Below the pieces are notes generated by a model. It saw only the letters and a program-made list of their open reading frames with translations, was not told the DNA's origin and did not search any database. The translations under genes and the position numbers were made by a program. A stretch of DNA of 64,000 bases from Xenopus tropicalis (lineage: Eukaryota > Chordata > Amphibia > Anura > Pipidae), in assembly GCF_000004195.4 (NCBI RefSeq), contig NC_030678.2:31782201-31846200 (forward strand). The letters run 5' to 3'. Position 1 is the first letter of the stretch. Each line of letters starts with the position of its first letter. This document shows positions 25,025 through 37,309 of the stretch, in pieces.

Positions 25025-25478
25025 GACAGGAAAGAGGAAACTTCTGCTATTTCAGGGAAATCGCGGCGCCACGTATGCCATCCCACTGGCGATTTACATT
25101 TTATACGCCGGTGGGATGGCATTTTGGGGAGATTAGTCGCCCGCGAACAGGGAGATTTGTCGTGGGCAACTAATCTCCCCGTGTTCCAGAGCCCTAAGGC
25201 AGTGACACACGTGGAAATTAGTCGCTTGCGATAAATCTTCGCTATTGCGGATGACTAATCTCCTTTACATGCCATCAGACCAGCAAGAATGTAAATCGCT
25301 GCTGGGATGGCATATGCGTCTCTTCGGTTTTCTTGAGAGGCAACTTCAGGCGACTTCAGGAAACCAAAGTGACGCGTATGCTATCCCACCGGTGATTTAC
25401 ATTCTTGCCGATGGGGTGGCATTTAGACAACGAAGATTTATTGCGGGCAAGTAATCCTACCATGGTGCCACTGCCCTT
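25025..25478. mobile_element. two abutting palindromic 'gattagtcgcc' MITEs
   Basis: The first (about 25025-25196) carries GCCATCCCACTGGCGATTTA, its complement, and GGGGAGATTAGTCGCC. The second (about 25197-25478) runs from GGCAGTGACACACGTGGAAA to CATGGTGCCACTGCCC, again with internal complementary blocks. The family recurs at 40826, 41147 and 49303. Confidence 0.75.
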
Positions 25479-27941
25479 AGGGCTCACTCCCACAACAATT
25501 AGTCATGTCATGTTGACAAAAGGGCAAACATGCACGAATACTACACCCTTTACGTTTATTAAGGCCCTTTGAGACTGCAGTGGTGAAAATCTAATAAACT
25601 GATGCCCTGGATGAACTTTGGATCATTAAGGAATAAAAAGAACTTGAACAATGGATATCCGAAGCTTAAAATGAATCTACTCAAATGTCCAGGTGTCAAT
25701 ATTTAGATGGCTCTTTTCATAAACAAGATGAAAGGGGGTTCAAGACTAATACTGGTAAACCTGTGAAGGCAGAACCTATTTTAAGGCCAACCACTTGAGG
25801 ACAAAACTAGTGTTTTCTTAAAGAAAGCACCCAGTTATCAATGTGGCAGCACCTACAAAAACTTACAAAACCTACAAAACTTCCCTGAAAGAAGGGAAGA
25901 GTAGGAAAATACTAGGTTGCAAATTAACAGGTACAGAAGTGCTCCTTAAAAAAGACAAATATTCTGTGTTTGTTGCCCTGAAACTGTATGAAGTGTATTC
26001 TGGCACAATATAAAGCAGCCCATTCTACTGTAATCCAGGGGGCACAGTGGCTCTTTGGCTTAGACTCGCCAGTTTTGATACGTCTATAGTTAAGGATGCA
26101 TAATTTTGCATTTGTGCCATAAATGTTGCCATTTATGAAGCACTAAACCAAAATCAGTCACGGATGGGTGTGCATGTCATGTGTTATAACTGCAGCAATT
26201 TTCCAGAAGGTGTTTGGGAATAGGGAGTGCCAATGCTGTTATGTTATATACTGTACATAAGAAACACAAAATAAGTCAAGTTTTTTTTTTTTTTTTTCAA
26301 TATATGATGTGTGAGACTACTTTCTATCCTAACTAATTATGCAACAGTACAGAGCGATGGGATAGCTTTTGCCTCCAGTTTGCTCTATCGTGAAGGCTTT
26401 GCTGTTGTTATGTGTTGTAATGTTGTTATAGTATTTTCACACTGGTGAATTTCCCAACAGGTTTCTTTGCACTGACCTTTTCAGATAACATGATTTCTTT
26501 AGGAGAAGCAACCCAAGAGGGGTTATGGATAAAAGGGCACTTTGCACCCTGTCTCCATTCTCGTCTAGGAATGGTTATATATTGCATCCCAGTGACCCAT
26601 CACTGTTAGAGCACTGTTTCAGGAACATCTCCTAGAAAGCCACATTGACCAAATAGCAACAAAGATAGATGTTTAAAGCTAACTAAAGCTAAATGCCATT
26701 CCAAACTGACAGTACTTAGAATGTAGTACTTAGAAAAAATGGCTTACTAATACAAAAGGGTATAAATAATGGGTATAAACAATGCAAGTTTTAAAGATGG
26801 CATTCAGCTCAGGACCTTCAAAATCAGTCACTGGATTTGTCCCTGCTATCTTGCTTCCAAAACAAGCAAATGTTGCATTCCACCAATCCACAATGATAGT
26901 GAATATAAACCACAGCAAACTGGCCAGCATAATACAATATCTTTTTAAACCTTTTAAGCCTTTAGTCTTGTATGCATGCAGTTCAAACAAAGGAGACCAG
27001 TAGAAGAAAGCTAGAAGTTGAGCTTTAATGGCTAGCATTAATAGCAATTTACAGCATTTATATCTTAAAGTACCAATAGTAATTTTTAAGCCCAAAAGGT
27101 CAAATTTCAATGTTGTATTATAGCTTGATCCAAATGCCTTCTGATCTTTTAAGTTATCACCTGGGGGAGTTACTGTAGAGATTTTACTTCTGCCTTCCCA
27201 TCTTCCCTTTATTCTGCTGTCACCATCAACTAATTACTTTGCTAAGCAGTTTCCTTGACTTTCATACAATGTAGGCTCCTGCCCCAGAAATTAATGCCAG
27301 TCAGATCTCAATCAAGCCTGACAATTCCTCATAGAGTACCCAAGAAACAAGGGAAATACATAAAACATACCCAGTGAGAAATGTATTTGCCTTGGCAATT
27401 CTGCTTTCCCAAAAATATATAGTCAATAAAGTCAAATCTCATTTGTAACACTATTCACATAGCACCTTGCAGATTATATTTGTCACACGTATCACACTTC
27501 CACTGATATGATTACTACTAGGTTCAGCACAATATAAGAACACTCTCTATGAAGGCTTCGCACTTGGAATAATGTTATGCTGCACCTGAATAACACAGGG
27601 TGGAGAGGGTTAAACAGCTCAATACCAGGACAGGTTTTGCGGAGATTCTCCACTATAATTAAGCAGTATATTATTACTAGTGGTTATAATTAACCAGGTT
27701 GCTTCCAGAAGTGACAAGATCCTTCCTACGTACCCTGTTGCATTCCCCTAAAAATCAGCCATTTAGACCTCTAAAACAACCTGCTGGCCATATCAAGGAT
27801 AAAGTTGTGTCTGAAGGATTCTCCTGAATGATTTGTAGCTATATTATCTATATTAAGGAAATACAATAGGCTCCACAGACTCAAGAAAAGTGCTCATGAA
27901 CTAAAATAAATACTATAGCATATTATGCAATGCAAAGCAAG
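25479..27941. other. ABR intron downstream of the 28133 exon, no further exon seen
   Basis: Contains a T run at 26281-26297. The open frame at 26730-27110 is long for this window but has no motif, no flanking splice logic and no resemblance to ABR. No other feature recognised. Confidence 0.6.
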
Positions 27942-27948
27942 CACTTAC

Positions 27949-28133
27949 CCCAGGCAGCAGCACCTCTGTTGGAGTTGGTGAGACCCCATCCACACTATCC
28001 TGGCTCCTGGCACTGAGCTGGGGAGACATGGTGGGCGACTCGTCAATGTAGGGCATCGTTTCCGAGCCTTCGCGTGAGCTTTTGTGTTCCTCATTGCCTT
28101 CGGCATCATATCCATCCGTGCCATAGTTAAAAT
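27949..28133 (-). CDS. abr: ABR internal coding exon (long-isoform N-terminal region)
   Basis: This is an internal exon of ABR, a cytoplasmic and synaptic regulator of Rho-family GTPases with DH-PH (GEF), C2 and RhoGAP domains. The exon lies upstream of the DH domain. Read on the minus strand it gives 61 codons beginning [15 protein letters not shown] and containing [20 protein letters not shown], then [15 protein letters not shown] recognise this as the ABR N-terminal segment; BCR has only a diverged YIDDSP counterpart. The acceptor is a T-rich tract ending CACAG at 28134-28138. The donor is GTAAGTG at 27948-27942. The exon is 185 nt: it starts with two bases (AT) completing a split codon and ends at a codon boundary. 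In mammals the split codon is Asn, which fits A|AT. The reading frame stays open about 85 nt upstream of the acceptor, but that part is intron. Identity is strong; the exon number is not determined here. Confidence 0.95.
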
Positions 28134-28224
28134 CTGTGACGAGGAACAAAAAAGGCCGTTGAGTGCCTTCAATAAGGGCAGCCAGGGAGGAGGCATACGG
28201 CTTGTGTCTGGGGGTCATGTTGGC

Positions 28225-28570
28225 ATCTGCACTCCTTAGCAGGGCAACAGATGGAAAGAACAGGGAAATGAAAGAAAATAAACAGAAGACAAAACAAATA
28301 AGAAAAAGGGAAACATATAACAGGAATGATGGACTACAGGAGAGATGGTGAAAATATGCAAAGCTATGAGTGTAAAAGGAAAGTGGTGTCAGCGATGGAA
28401 TGAGAGAACCAGAAGTACAGAGGGATTAGAGAGTAAAGAAAGAGAAGGGCAGAAGGTGCTGAAGAAAATGGGAAAGGAACCAGGCATATAGAGAGGGTAA
28501 AATAAAACCAATGGAAAAGGGAATAAGAAAAGAACGAAAGCCTGGAAGAGGCAGAGTCTGATGCAAGAAG
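28225..28570 (-). promoter_or_regulatory. long pyrimidine-rich intronic tract upstream of the ABR exon
   Basis: The + strand over about 345 bp is strongly purine-biased (runs such as gaaagaaaataaacagaaga and agagagtaaagaaagagaag), so the ABR transcript strand is pyrimidine-rich about 90-440 nt upstream of the 28133 acceptor. Such tracts can bind PTB/hnRNP proteins and influence exon use. Regulation is inference; the strand bias is directly visible. Confidence 0.4.
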
Positions 28571-31049
28571 TAAAGGAGCCGCGCCTGCTGATAAATGCAG
28601 ATTTAAAAGGTCAATTGGCCACCACTAAAAACACAGCCAAACTATATCTATAGGATTAGGGAAAGCCTGGTAAGCTTGAGAAAACAGGAAAATCAGCGGC
28701 TGTCCGCAGATGACAGCATCAGAGCTATTCCGGGCCCTGCGAGTTGCCTCCTTCTCTGAGTCACAGGGAGACAGAAGGGGGGTGAGGGGGCTCACGCTTT
28801 TCCATTTTCAAGCAGCACAAGTTTAAGCACAAATAAAATTTCTATATCATCAGTCCAAAATGGGAAAATTAACCTTTACGGAATGATATTACAGACTTTT
28901 TTTTTTTTTTTCATAAGCTATTTTTTTTGTTCTGTGTTTTCAAGATTTAAAAATCATCATAGGCCTAAACCCATGGTACTGGCATCACCATGGCAACCTT
29001 CAATGCAGGATTTTTAGCAAACGGGCAGAGACTTTCAAAGTACTAATCAGTTATTGTGGAGAGTGGGTTTCTCCAGCGCAAGGGGATGGACACAGAGCAA
29101 ACAGACTGCAGCAAGGGAAAGAATACCTGGTAATAGGTATGGTGCCCTGCATTCTGCCCGAGTCTCCCTCTCACTCACGCCATGGACAAAATCACTATTC
29201 TGTACTAAATACCATTTCTGATTAGGATTTTAAAATAAAAATAAACAGTAATTAGAGTTTGTTGATGTTTTCCCCAGACACCCAATGGTGGATTCTGGGT
29301 GCTGCAGTGCAACAAGCAGCTGGGAGACAAGTATTCATTGGACTTTTATTAAAGTGGTGCAAGGGATAAAGTACACTGTCTGAAAGTTCCATTTTTGTTT
29401 TTACACAGAGCATTATTCTTTCCCAGCAGTGCAGCATAATTGCACCCAATAGTGTATAGAGCATATTTGGGCACCAGCATGGTGGCACAGTGCACAGTTA
29501 GCATTGCTGCCTTGCTACAGTGTGGCTCCTGATTAAACTAACCATGGTTTGCACAAGTATTTATTTTACTATTCATTTTACCCCAGGATAGAATATTGCA
29601 AGTACCACGCAAACATATACAGATATGGGATCCGCTATCGGAATACCTGTTATCCAGAAAGCTCTAGATAATGGGCAGGCCATCTCCTATTGATTATTGG
29701 TAATGTATACTGTAATGATGCTTAGAATTATATTTTCATTCATTTATTTATTTGGCTGGATGACCCTATTAATGTGGTTATGTTGAATACAACATTTTTA
29801 CAGCAAAAATGAGTTCATGCATGAATGAGTTTGTGTGAAAACCACCAATGGCCAGTACAATATAAGGCCAGAGCAATGGGTAGGTGGCTAATGCTGAAGT
29901 TGCTTTGCATTGGGGTAGAGCAAGAGACCACTCTCTAGATAAATCCCTTACATACCCCCCCCCCCCCCCCCCCATGTGCTACATAAGTGCAGAATAAAGT
30001 CAACACTCCACTAAGGAATGCACAGGTATAGATTTTCAAAGAGCACAGTACATTAGAGCAACCTGCTAGCAATCATTTCTAAATGGCCAACAGCAATAAC
30101 ACTTATGAAGTAGACTTTGTAATTCAACAAGCATTTCAATAACACAGGGCTGGGCATCGTGTGCCTTCAAAACAATTGCGAACTATAATTCCCAGCATCT
30201 CACAGACAGCAGATGGATGGGAGCTGCAGTTCATATATGAAAGGTCTAAGATGCAAACAGAGCAGGAATGCAACATTTGTTAAATATAATCCCCGGCAAC
30301 TGTACCCATTCGATGTATGGCTTGCAGTGGGCTCAAAAAACAAACAAACAAAAAGTGCAAAGCTTAGCGGGAACATTGAATAAGAGTACTAAGCTCCCAG
30401 TACTAGTGTGACACAGCAGCTAGTCCACAGCTTTCCAATGACTACATTTACCCCCATGTAGGGGGGCACAGGCCCAGGAGTAGTAACCCATAGCAACCAA
30501 TAAAATGCTACCTGCTAAAAGGTTGCTATGGGTTACTGCTCCTGGGCAAACAATGCATTTTATTACATTACCCCTTCAGTGTTTTCCAGTAGCCAGAGCC
30601 AAGCTTATTATGGCTAATAAACCTGCTAATGCAATCCATGTCTCAGCTAAGTATTTCTCACCATTGGGACAGAGAGACCAGATGATAGTGCTCATTCTCT
30701 AGCACACGGTAATGGCACTAACAGCCACTAACAACAGGCTGTACAAAGGCACAGAGTTTCTTGCCAGAAATGTGTCATTCTGTAACACAGGCAAAGAAGA
30801 AACACAATTGTTTCACTGCTTGACTCCAGCTTGTCAAGAGCTTAAATAAAACTGCCGAAGTCCTTATTCTGAGCAGCAATAGTTTCAGGTAGGGAGACAT
30901 TTATAGACACCTTCAACATAATTCCTTCTTAAAGGGCTAACAAGCTCCTATTTTCAACCAAAGGGCAGTAAATTCAGATCCTTATGAAATGTGTCAGTAT
31001 ATTTTGAATTAAAAAGAATAAAATTTTAGTCACTGAGATATTTAAAAAA
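28571..31049. other. ABR intron, no gene seen
   Basis: C run at 29957-29974; part of a 'tacaggtatggg' MITE near 29618-29700; 'ataattcccagcatctcaca' at 30186-30205; part of a 'catagcaaccaat' repeat near 30487-30540 in inverted halves. No coding evidence. Confidence 0.55.
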
Positions 31050-31420
31050 AGATTATGGGTATGGGATCCCTTATCCAGAAACCTTTTATCCAGAAAGCTC
31101 CAAGATTCAGGAAGGCCATCACCCATTTGAAGCAAATAATTCTCATTTTTACAAAAAGAATTCCCTTTTCTCTGTAATAAAAGAGCACTTTGTACTTTAT
31201 TATTATTATTATTATTATTAACATTTATTTATAAAGCACCAACATATTCTGCAGCACTGTACAATAAGTGGGTTTCATACATTGGACATACAGAGTAAGA
31301 TACTTGATCCTGAGCGGCATGAATCTATGTTGGTGGCAAAACAGTTCTATTGAGTTTATTTAATGTTTAAATGATTTTTATTAGACTTAAGGAATGGAAT
31401 ATTTACAGAAATATCCTATA
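31050..31420. mobile_element. 'tatgggatccc' MITE interrupted by another repeat
   Basis: The MITE body breaks at about 31195 after 'gagcactttgtacttta' and resumes at about 31300 with 'tacttgatcc'. The insert is an ATT microsatellite plus the 'aacatattctgcagcactgt' repeat also present at 20690. The partial repetition of 'tactt' at the joints resembles a target duplication. Confidence 0.6.
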
Positions 31421-31688
31421 TCCGGCAGGTCCCTATTATTACAAGCTAATGGGTACCTTTAAAATGCAGCGCAACTTTCTGTTATCAGGGACTACAGTAC
31501 CCAACACATTGCTGCTGTATTCTTATCTCAGTAGTCTTGGCAATACAATGAAAGATCCTCTGACTGGTGACTTGATCACATGGAGTCCTGTGTAGACCAA
31601 TTGAGATATCCATTGCCCATGTGGTCCTTGTTCAACAGGATCTTCCAGCCAGTGCAATGAATATCTGACCAAACCCAACCTAACTATA

Positions 31689-31960
31689 AAGGTGGCCATA
31701 CACAGTAAGATCCGCTTGTTTGGCGAGGTTGCCAGATCTTCTCCCAATATGCCCACCAAGTGGGTGATATTGGGCTAATTCGAAAAACAAAAGGCAGTGG
31801 GCCGTTGGACCAAGGACCACATCAATAAGCCGACGAAGCCCCCAATCAGACAGAAAAATTAAACCTGGCCAATTGTAGGCCAGATATTGGTCGGGTAGGT
31901 TCCTCAGGAGTGGCCATCCAGGGGCAGATAAGCAGCCAAATCGGTCAGAAGGTCTGAATT
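31689..31960. mobile_element. 'aaaggtggccatacac' MITE, right end lost
   Basis: It begins AAAGGTGGCCATACACAGTA, followed by GATCCGCTTGTTTGGCGAGG and gccagatattggtcggg blocks as in the 52397 copy. No matching right terminus is visible. Confidence 0.7.
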
Positions 31961-33388
31961 AGCAGCTGCAATCTGCCACAGGTTAATTAGATATCTACTT
32001 GGTTAGAAATGGTCAAGTTGGTACCTGATATATCTCCCTGCAGTTTCATTAGTTTAATTTGTCATCACAACCAATCTTACGTTGCATGCTGCATTTCTGT
32101 CCCTTAGAAAAACTGAAATCAGACTAAATAGCCATGCAGTCATTTACATATTATTCATTCATTCAGTTTCTAAAGAATTCCTCTGGCCAATCTGAGAATT
32201 TAAACAGACCCATATTTACATAATGTTCTGAATGCATTCATAGTGGTTAAAAGCCCTTATTTGTGCTTATTCATTCTTGCATAGCTTATCATTCTGCATT
32301 GTTCGGATCTTCAACAACTTTATACGTTCATACATTTTAAATGCATTGCTCCACAAGCAACAATAATTAAGCTATACTTAACCAAGCAAGGCAGCTTCAT
32401 TTGGAAAAATTAAACCCTGTTTGGTGATTTCTTGGAATTAGATTTTTTCCCCAGAGAAATAACAGGTCTCAAATACCTTAAGCTAGTAAGTGCAATACCT
32501 TCCCTTCTCCTATTCTTACTAGTCACTCATGCACCTACTTTCCATAACAGATCAGCACTTATTTGCATAATTAATGACCAGTAAAAGCAGTATACAGACA
32601 GAAAGCCAAGAGAATAACGTGTATTCCAATCAATGGATTTTCCAGCCTCAGAGCTGAATGGAAAATAATATAGGTCCCAGAGCCACACCATATGATTGAT
32701 GAAATATTCTTTATTCTGTTTAGTACTTTACCCATATTGTACAGAAGCCAGAGGGTTGCGACATATAATTCTGAGGATGAAATCAAGTGTTGAACATTTT
32801 TTTCATGAAACAATATAAGCTATGTGAGCTAACAGTAGCATACACAAATCCATATGCCAAACTATCCAGCTGAAGAGAGGCTCACATTTACACCAAAGTG
32901 GCTATAGTGCACAAGGGATCTAGGTTACTCATTATGACTTACTTGCTGCAACTAAAGTCTAAAATGACTTCCAGGAGGCTATGGGAAGGTTATCATACCG
33001 GAAACTATGCCCGTCGAAAACTGGATATACTTCAAGAAACTTTTCTCTGAGATATGCACCTGCAGGTATGAGGCTTATGAAGGTTCCAGACTAAGTGCGA
33101 TACAGATCAGCGATACCACTCAGGATTGCCACACGAGTTGATTTATTAACCCAAAATACCATTGCAATTTACTGCACCCATGGGCTCAAAAGACAAACGG
33201 ACACAATACTATGTTTTTTTGTGTTCCAAAACATATTCTGAGCACTGTAAAACCATGTGCAACATAACAAGTAGAGAGTGAAATTAACAAAGTTACATCT
33301 TAAACTTGTTTATATATTGATATAGCTTTTACATTTGCACATTGCACTTATACTGTGCCATCAGGGCATACTGCCATATTAGAGAATG
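31961..33388. other. ABR intron, no gene seen
   Basis: Unique-looking AT-rich sequence without recognisable exon, repeat terminus or RNA gene. Confidence 0.55.
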
Positions 33389-33560
33389 AAAGTGATACTG
33401 ACACTAAAAAAACTACTCTTCAAAACATCAGTGTACATGATGACCTATAGGTCATGTTGATTATTTTTTACCTATAGAGCTGCTTTGCAAGTAATTGTTA
33501 CTTAAAGATCCTAAACCTGACTGTTTGGGCGACCTGGCTGTCCCTTTCCAACCTGTCAGT
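33389..33560. mobile_element. partial 'agtgatactgacac' MITE
   Basis: AAAGTGATACTGACACTAAA through CTATAGGTCATGTTGAT and CTGTCCCTTTCCAACCTGTC is the left half of the complete element at 44366-44734. Confidence 0.7.
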
Positions 33561-33699
33561 TATACAAAATAAATAATAAAGACCAACTAAAACATTCCAA
33601 AGAATAGGTTCATCAACAGGTTATTAAAATATTACTTTAACACCACCAGTCGCATGGGATGTGCATGAAAAGTGAGATACATGCATACATGTCCCAGAA

Positions 33700-34357
33700 T
33701 TAAAGGGGTGGTTTGCTTTTTCTAACCAATTCTAATCAACTTTTCAATTGGTCTTCATTATTTATTTTGTATAGTTTTGAGCTACTTGCCTTCTTCTAGC
33801 TCTTCAATCTTTTAAATGGGGGTCACTGACCCCAGCAGCTGTGAAGCTACAGTTTTATTGTTACTGTTTATAACTTCTGTTTCAGGTCCTCTCCTATTCA
33901 TGTACCAGCCTCTCATTTAAACCACTCCCTGGTTGCTAAGGTAATTTAGAACCTAGCAACCAGATAGCTGCTGAATGTCAAACTTTTAGTTTGTATAAAA
34001 TTTCTATTTCTGATTCTTCTGCTTCCTCTTTTTCAAAGGTTTCAAATAAGGGACCCCGGAAGCCAAAAACTATTTTTCTGTGAGACTATAATTTTATTGC
34101 AATTGTTACTTTTTAATATTTATATTTGTATGCAGGCTATAAAAGGCCTATTCATATCAGTCTTTTCTTTAAAACACTGCCTGATTGCTAGGGTTAATAA
34201 GATCCTAGCAACTAGATATCTGTTGAAATATCAACCCAAAGAGTTGCTGAAAAAAAAAGCTAAATGAAAAACCATAAAAATAATCAACTATTGCAAATTG
34301 TCTCAGAATATAAGTCTACATCAAACTAAAAGTCACTTTAAAGATGAAGTTCCCTTC
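33700..34357. mobile_element. T2-type MITE, composite, TTAA at left end
   Basis: It starts TTAAAGGGGTGGTTTGC and ends CACTTTAAAGATGAAGTTCC. Two 'actgcctg/ctggttgctagg' blocks (about 33925 and 34180) show an internal partial duplication relative to the 61568 copy. The right TTAA is mutated. Confidence 0.75.
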
Positions 34358-34910
34358 CACACTGCATGCATATGAGCCCCTGTATTGGGAGTCAGCTTGA
34401 GTTACATTTCAAAGCTCAGAAAGCTGTTCAACTAAATACAGTGAATATAGATTGTATTTACTTATCCTATATTGGATCAGCCATAAAACTGGATTCATCC
34501 CTGTTCTACCTGGACACAAACAAATAGTTTGGCACTAAAATAAGCATTTATCAGTACTGCCTATAAAGGCTGCCAGCAGTTATCAAGAGGACTCTGCTGC
34601 TTCCTGATAAACACCTGTATCATGGGATTGACCATAGGGATGACTGATGCCTTGTATTTGTATTTACTCTATAACCACTCATGTGCAAGGGACACCTCAT
34701 TTACCAAATCAGTAACGGGGCTCCTAGTTGTACCATTAGCAGAGGATTCCATTTACAAAGAGTCACTTTATCCCATGTTCCCAGGAGAACTATTAGAGTC
34801 TTTCCTAAGTATTGTCACATGATGCTGCTCTCAGAGGAGTTCCATAACTATATAAAAAGCACATGGCTGCAACCAAAGTGCTTCTGTACAGGTCAGGGAA
34901 CTCATATTAT

Positions 34911-35205
34911 ATGAATAAGCAACAGAAATGTCAGTGAGATAAAACAACATTTATTGGCTCAAATTAAACAAATCAACAAAAAGCAAACATATGGGGTGCT
35001 TCAACAGGCAGTCACCTTCATCACCTCCTCTGATGAAGCACCACATGGTGGGAAACGCATTAGGAGAGTGGGTACCATGAGGCACTGCGATGCACCTATC
35101 CATTGTTTGGTATAGTATGTCTAATATGTTTGCTTTTTGATGATTTATTTAATTTCAGCGAATAAATCTTGTTTTATCTCAATGAAATTTCTGTTGCTTA
35201 TTCAT
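34911..35205. repeat. foldback with 82-bp arms around a CTGATGA...GAAAC motif
   Basis: Arms 34911-34992 and 35124-35205 are imperfect reverse complements: ATGAATAAGCAACAGAAAT at the left pairs with ATTTCTGTTGCTTATTCAT at the right. The 130-bp centre holds CTCTGATGAAGCACCACATG followed by GTGGGAAACGCA. This is the same organisation as the foldback at 10008. Confidence 0.8.
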
Positions 35206-35489
35206 ATGTTGATTCGGGACCTATCAGTGGGATATAACTTTTAGATTCTCTTAACCTAATTTGTTATTACTAAGCTGAACTCAAATTATACAATGACAGG
35301 AAGTATTTTTTTGAACAATACACAACTTTTACTGAGTTATATGGCACTAAGCACTTAGGACATCAGAAAGTACCAATTAAGGAGCTATATCTTACAAGAT
35401 TTTGATGGCTCTTGTGTATTACATTATAACCACTAAAAATTGCAATACACAACCTGTGTCATCCTAAAACTCTGATGCATAACACACAC

Positions 35490-35835
35490 ACAGGCAACAT
35501 AGGGGTCGCATAGTATGGCACACATAGGCAGGGAAGGGCACGGGAAGTATTGCACACACAGGCAGAGTAGGGCAGGGGGAGTATGGCACACACAGGCAGG
35601 TTAGGGCAAGCAGAGTATGGCACACACAGGCAGGGTAGGGCAAGCAGAGTATGGCACACACAGGAGGCAGGGTAGGGCAAGCAGAGTATGGCACACACAG
35701 GAGGCAGGGTAGGGCAGGCAGAGTTTGGCACACACAGGCAGGGTAGGGCAGGCAGAGTATAGCACATACTGGCAGAGCATGGTAACAGAGTATGGCACAC
35801 ACAGGCAGGGTAGAGCAGGGCAGACAGAGTAGGGA
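35490..35835. repeat. 34-bp minisatellite, about 10 units
   Basis: The unit is GGCACACACAGGCAGGGTAG followed by GGCAGGCAGAGTAT, with variants (an inserted AGGAG-type triplet change, shorter units). Reverse-strand frames rich in Cys-Leu-Pro (VCHTL-like) arise from the repeat and are not a gene. Confidence 0.92.
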
Positions 35836-37309
35836 AGGTGACAGGAAACCTATTATGACCATGTAAGTAATTGATCATGACTACGCCAAGATGACCAGTT
35901 TGTATTGTACTACATACAGCGACACAATGCCAGCACTGCTCCTTCAGTCTGTTTAAAGGTTGAACAGGTGAAGAATGTGGGTGCTTGAAATCTGAAGTCT
36001 TACAAGTGTGAACAAAAGAGTGGTTTTACAGCTGAATCTGGGATGTGAATAATGCAGGGGCCAGGGGAGGAGTTTAAGAAAGTAAAGGACAAAGAAAGTA
36101 CCAAAATGTTATGCACCTCCAGGGAAATCCTTTTTCCCCAGGCTGGTGTTACCCTTTTCCCAGCATCCTAGTTGTCCACAATACAGATGTGTGGGTTGTG
36201 TTTAGAGTGGGCATGGCCACATGTGACATTTTTTTTCTACTTAGTTGCATAGCTCACCACTCAAAGGGCCCAGGAAAAGCTGAGGGTTTGGGTCTCCTTG
36301 GGGAGGGGGCCATGCCAACTAGGTGGTATGGGGCATTGATTTCTAATGGAGGCCATGAGGATGCCAATTGGTTATGCACCGCCCCCTTATAATGTGGGCC
36401 AAAACCTTAACACTCTGCCTGGGGCTGATACACCTCTTGTATAATAAATGCACCGGCCCTAATGTACTTGCTTGGCTGAGGAGCCAACTGTTAAAGGTCT
36501 CATTTCTATTCAAAACATTACATTTAATTCAAAAGAAATATAAATGGTACCACTGAGTAGAAACAATCAGTTTAATCATCAATAATACTGCAGCATTTTT
36601 ACTCTCATTTACATACAAGCGCCTCGGTGCAAATTAGCTGCAAAACTACAGATGCAGAATCATTTGCCCCTTCTATGGGTTAAATTAGCGATAAGATTTC
36701 TAGATTAGAAGCTCCCATGAGCTGGGAAGGTGCCACGTTCTGTATTTGTACGTTTTGTTTGTATATGTTCTGCTCTGAATTGTACAGAACTACCAAACAC
36801 TACAGTACCTAATAATAACAAGCTGATAATAGCATCTACCCACTTGATTACCTAATGTTCCTCATCCCCCACACTCACTACAGGTTACTGAATGCTAAAG
36901 CATTAAAGTCTTTACAAAATGTAACATAGGTACCAAGATGGGCTTAAGACTATTCTGTCGTCCACTAACTGTGGGGATATTTGGTTGGGCAACACAATAT
37001 CAAGTAAACGAGCTCTGAAAACAAAGGGTTAATAAGGAACTAGTGGGAGATTGGAGCAGAACGAGATCTTAGGCTTGCGTGATAAGACGTGGGAGGACTA
37101 TAATTATTTCCAAAGTATTCCCAGAGGCACCAGGCTGTTGTGTTAACCCTTGGAAACACAAAGCTTAACCAAACCAAAACACTTAACAATATCATAGCTG
37201 GTTAGTGCAAGGCTTTCCCTTGGTGCTAATAAACAAAACATTTGGTCAGAGAAAATATCTGTGTTGATGCAAAAACAGCAAATGCTGCCCTCCATGTAGG
37301 CATAGAGGG
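35836..37309. other. ABR intron, no gene seen
   Basis: No repeat terminus or coding motif I can defend. The ORFs at 36111-36556 lack any recognisable domain. Confidence 0.55.

Noticed and set aside
26730..27110. 126-codon minus-strand ORF considered as another ABR exon
   Set aside because: No resemblance to ABR and no splice logic; hydrophobic AT-rich frame consistent with chance.
27949..28218. Treating the whole 101-codon minus-strand ORF as ABR coding sequence
   Set aside because: Residues upstream of FNYGTD correspond to the pyrimidine tract and CACAG acceptor, and those after LLPG to the GTAAGTG donor; only 28133-27949 is exon.
34980..35070. Active hammerhead ribozyme
   Set aside because: The CTGATGA and GAAAC blocks and a stem II are present, but I could not build stems I and III by eye; kept only as a hypothesis in the findings.
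35459..35878. Cys-Leu-Pro-rich ORF of 139 codons; also considered as a CRISPR-like array
   Set aside because: Direct 34-bp tandem units without unique spacers; a vertebrate minisatellite.
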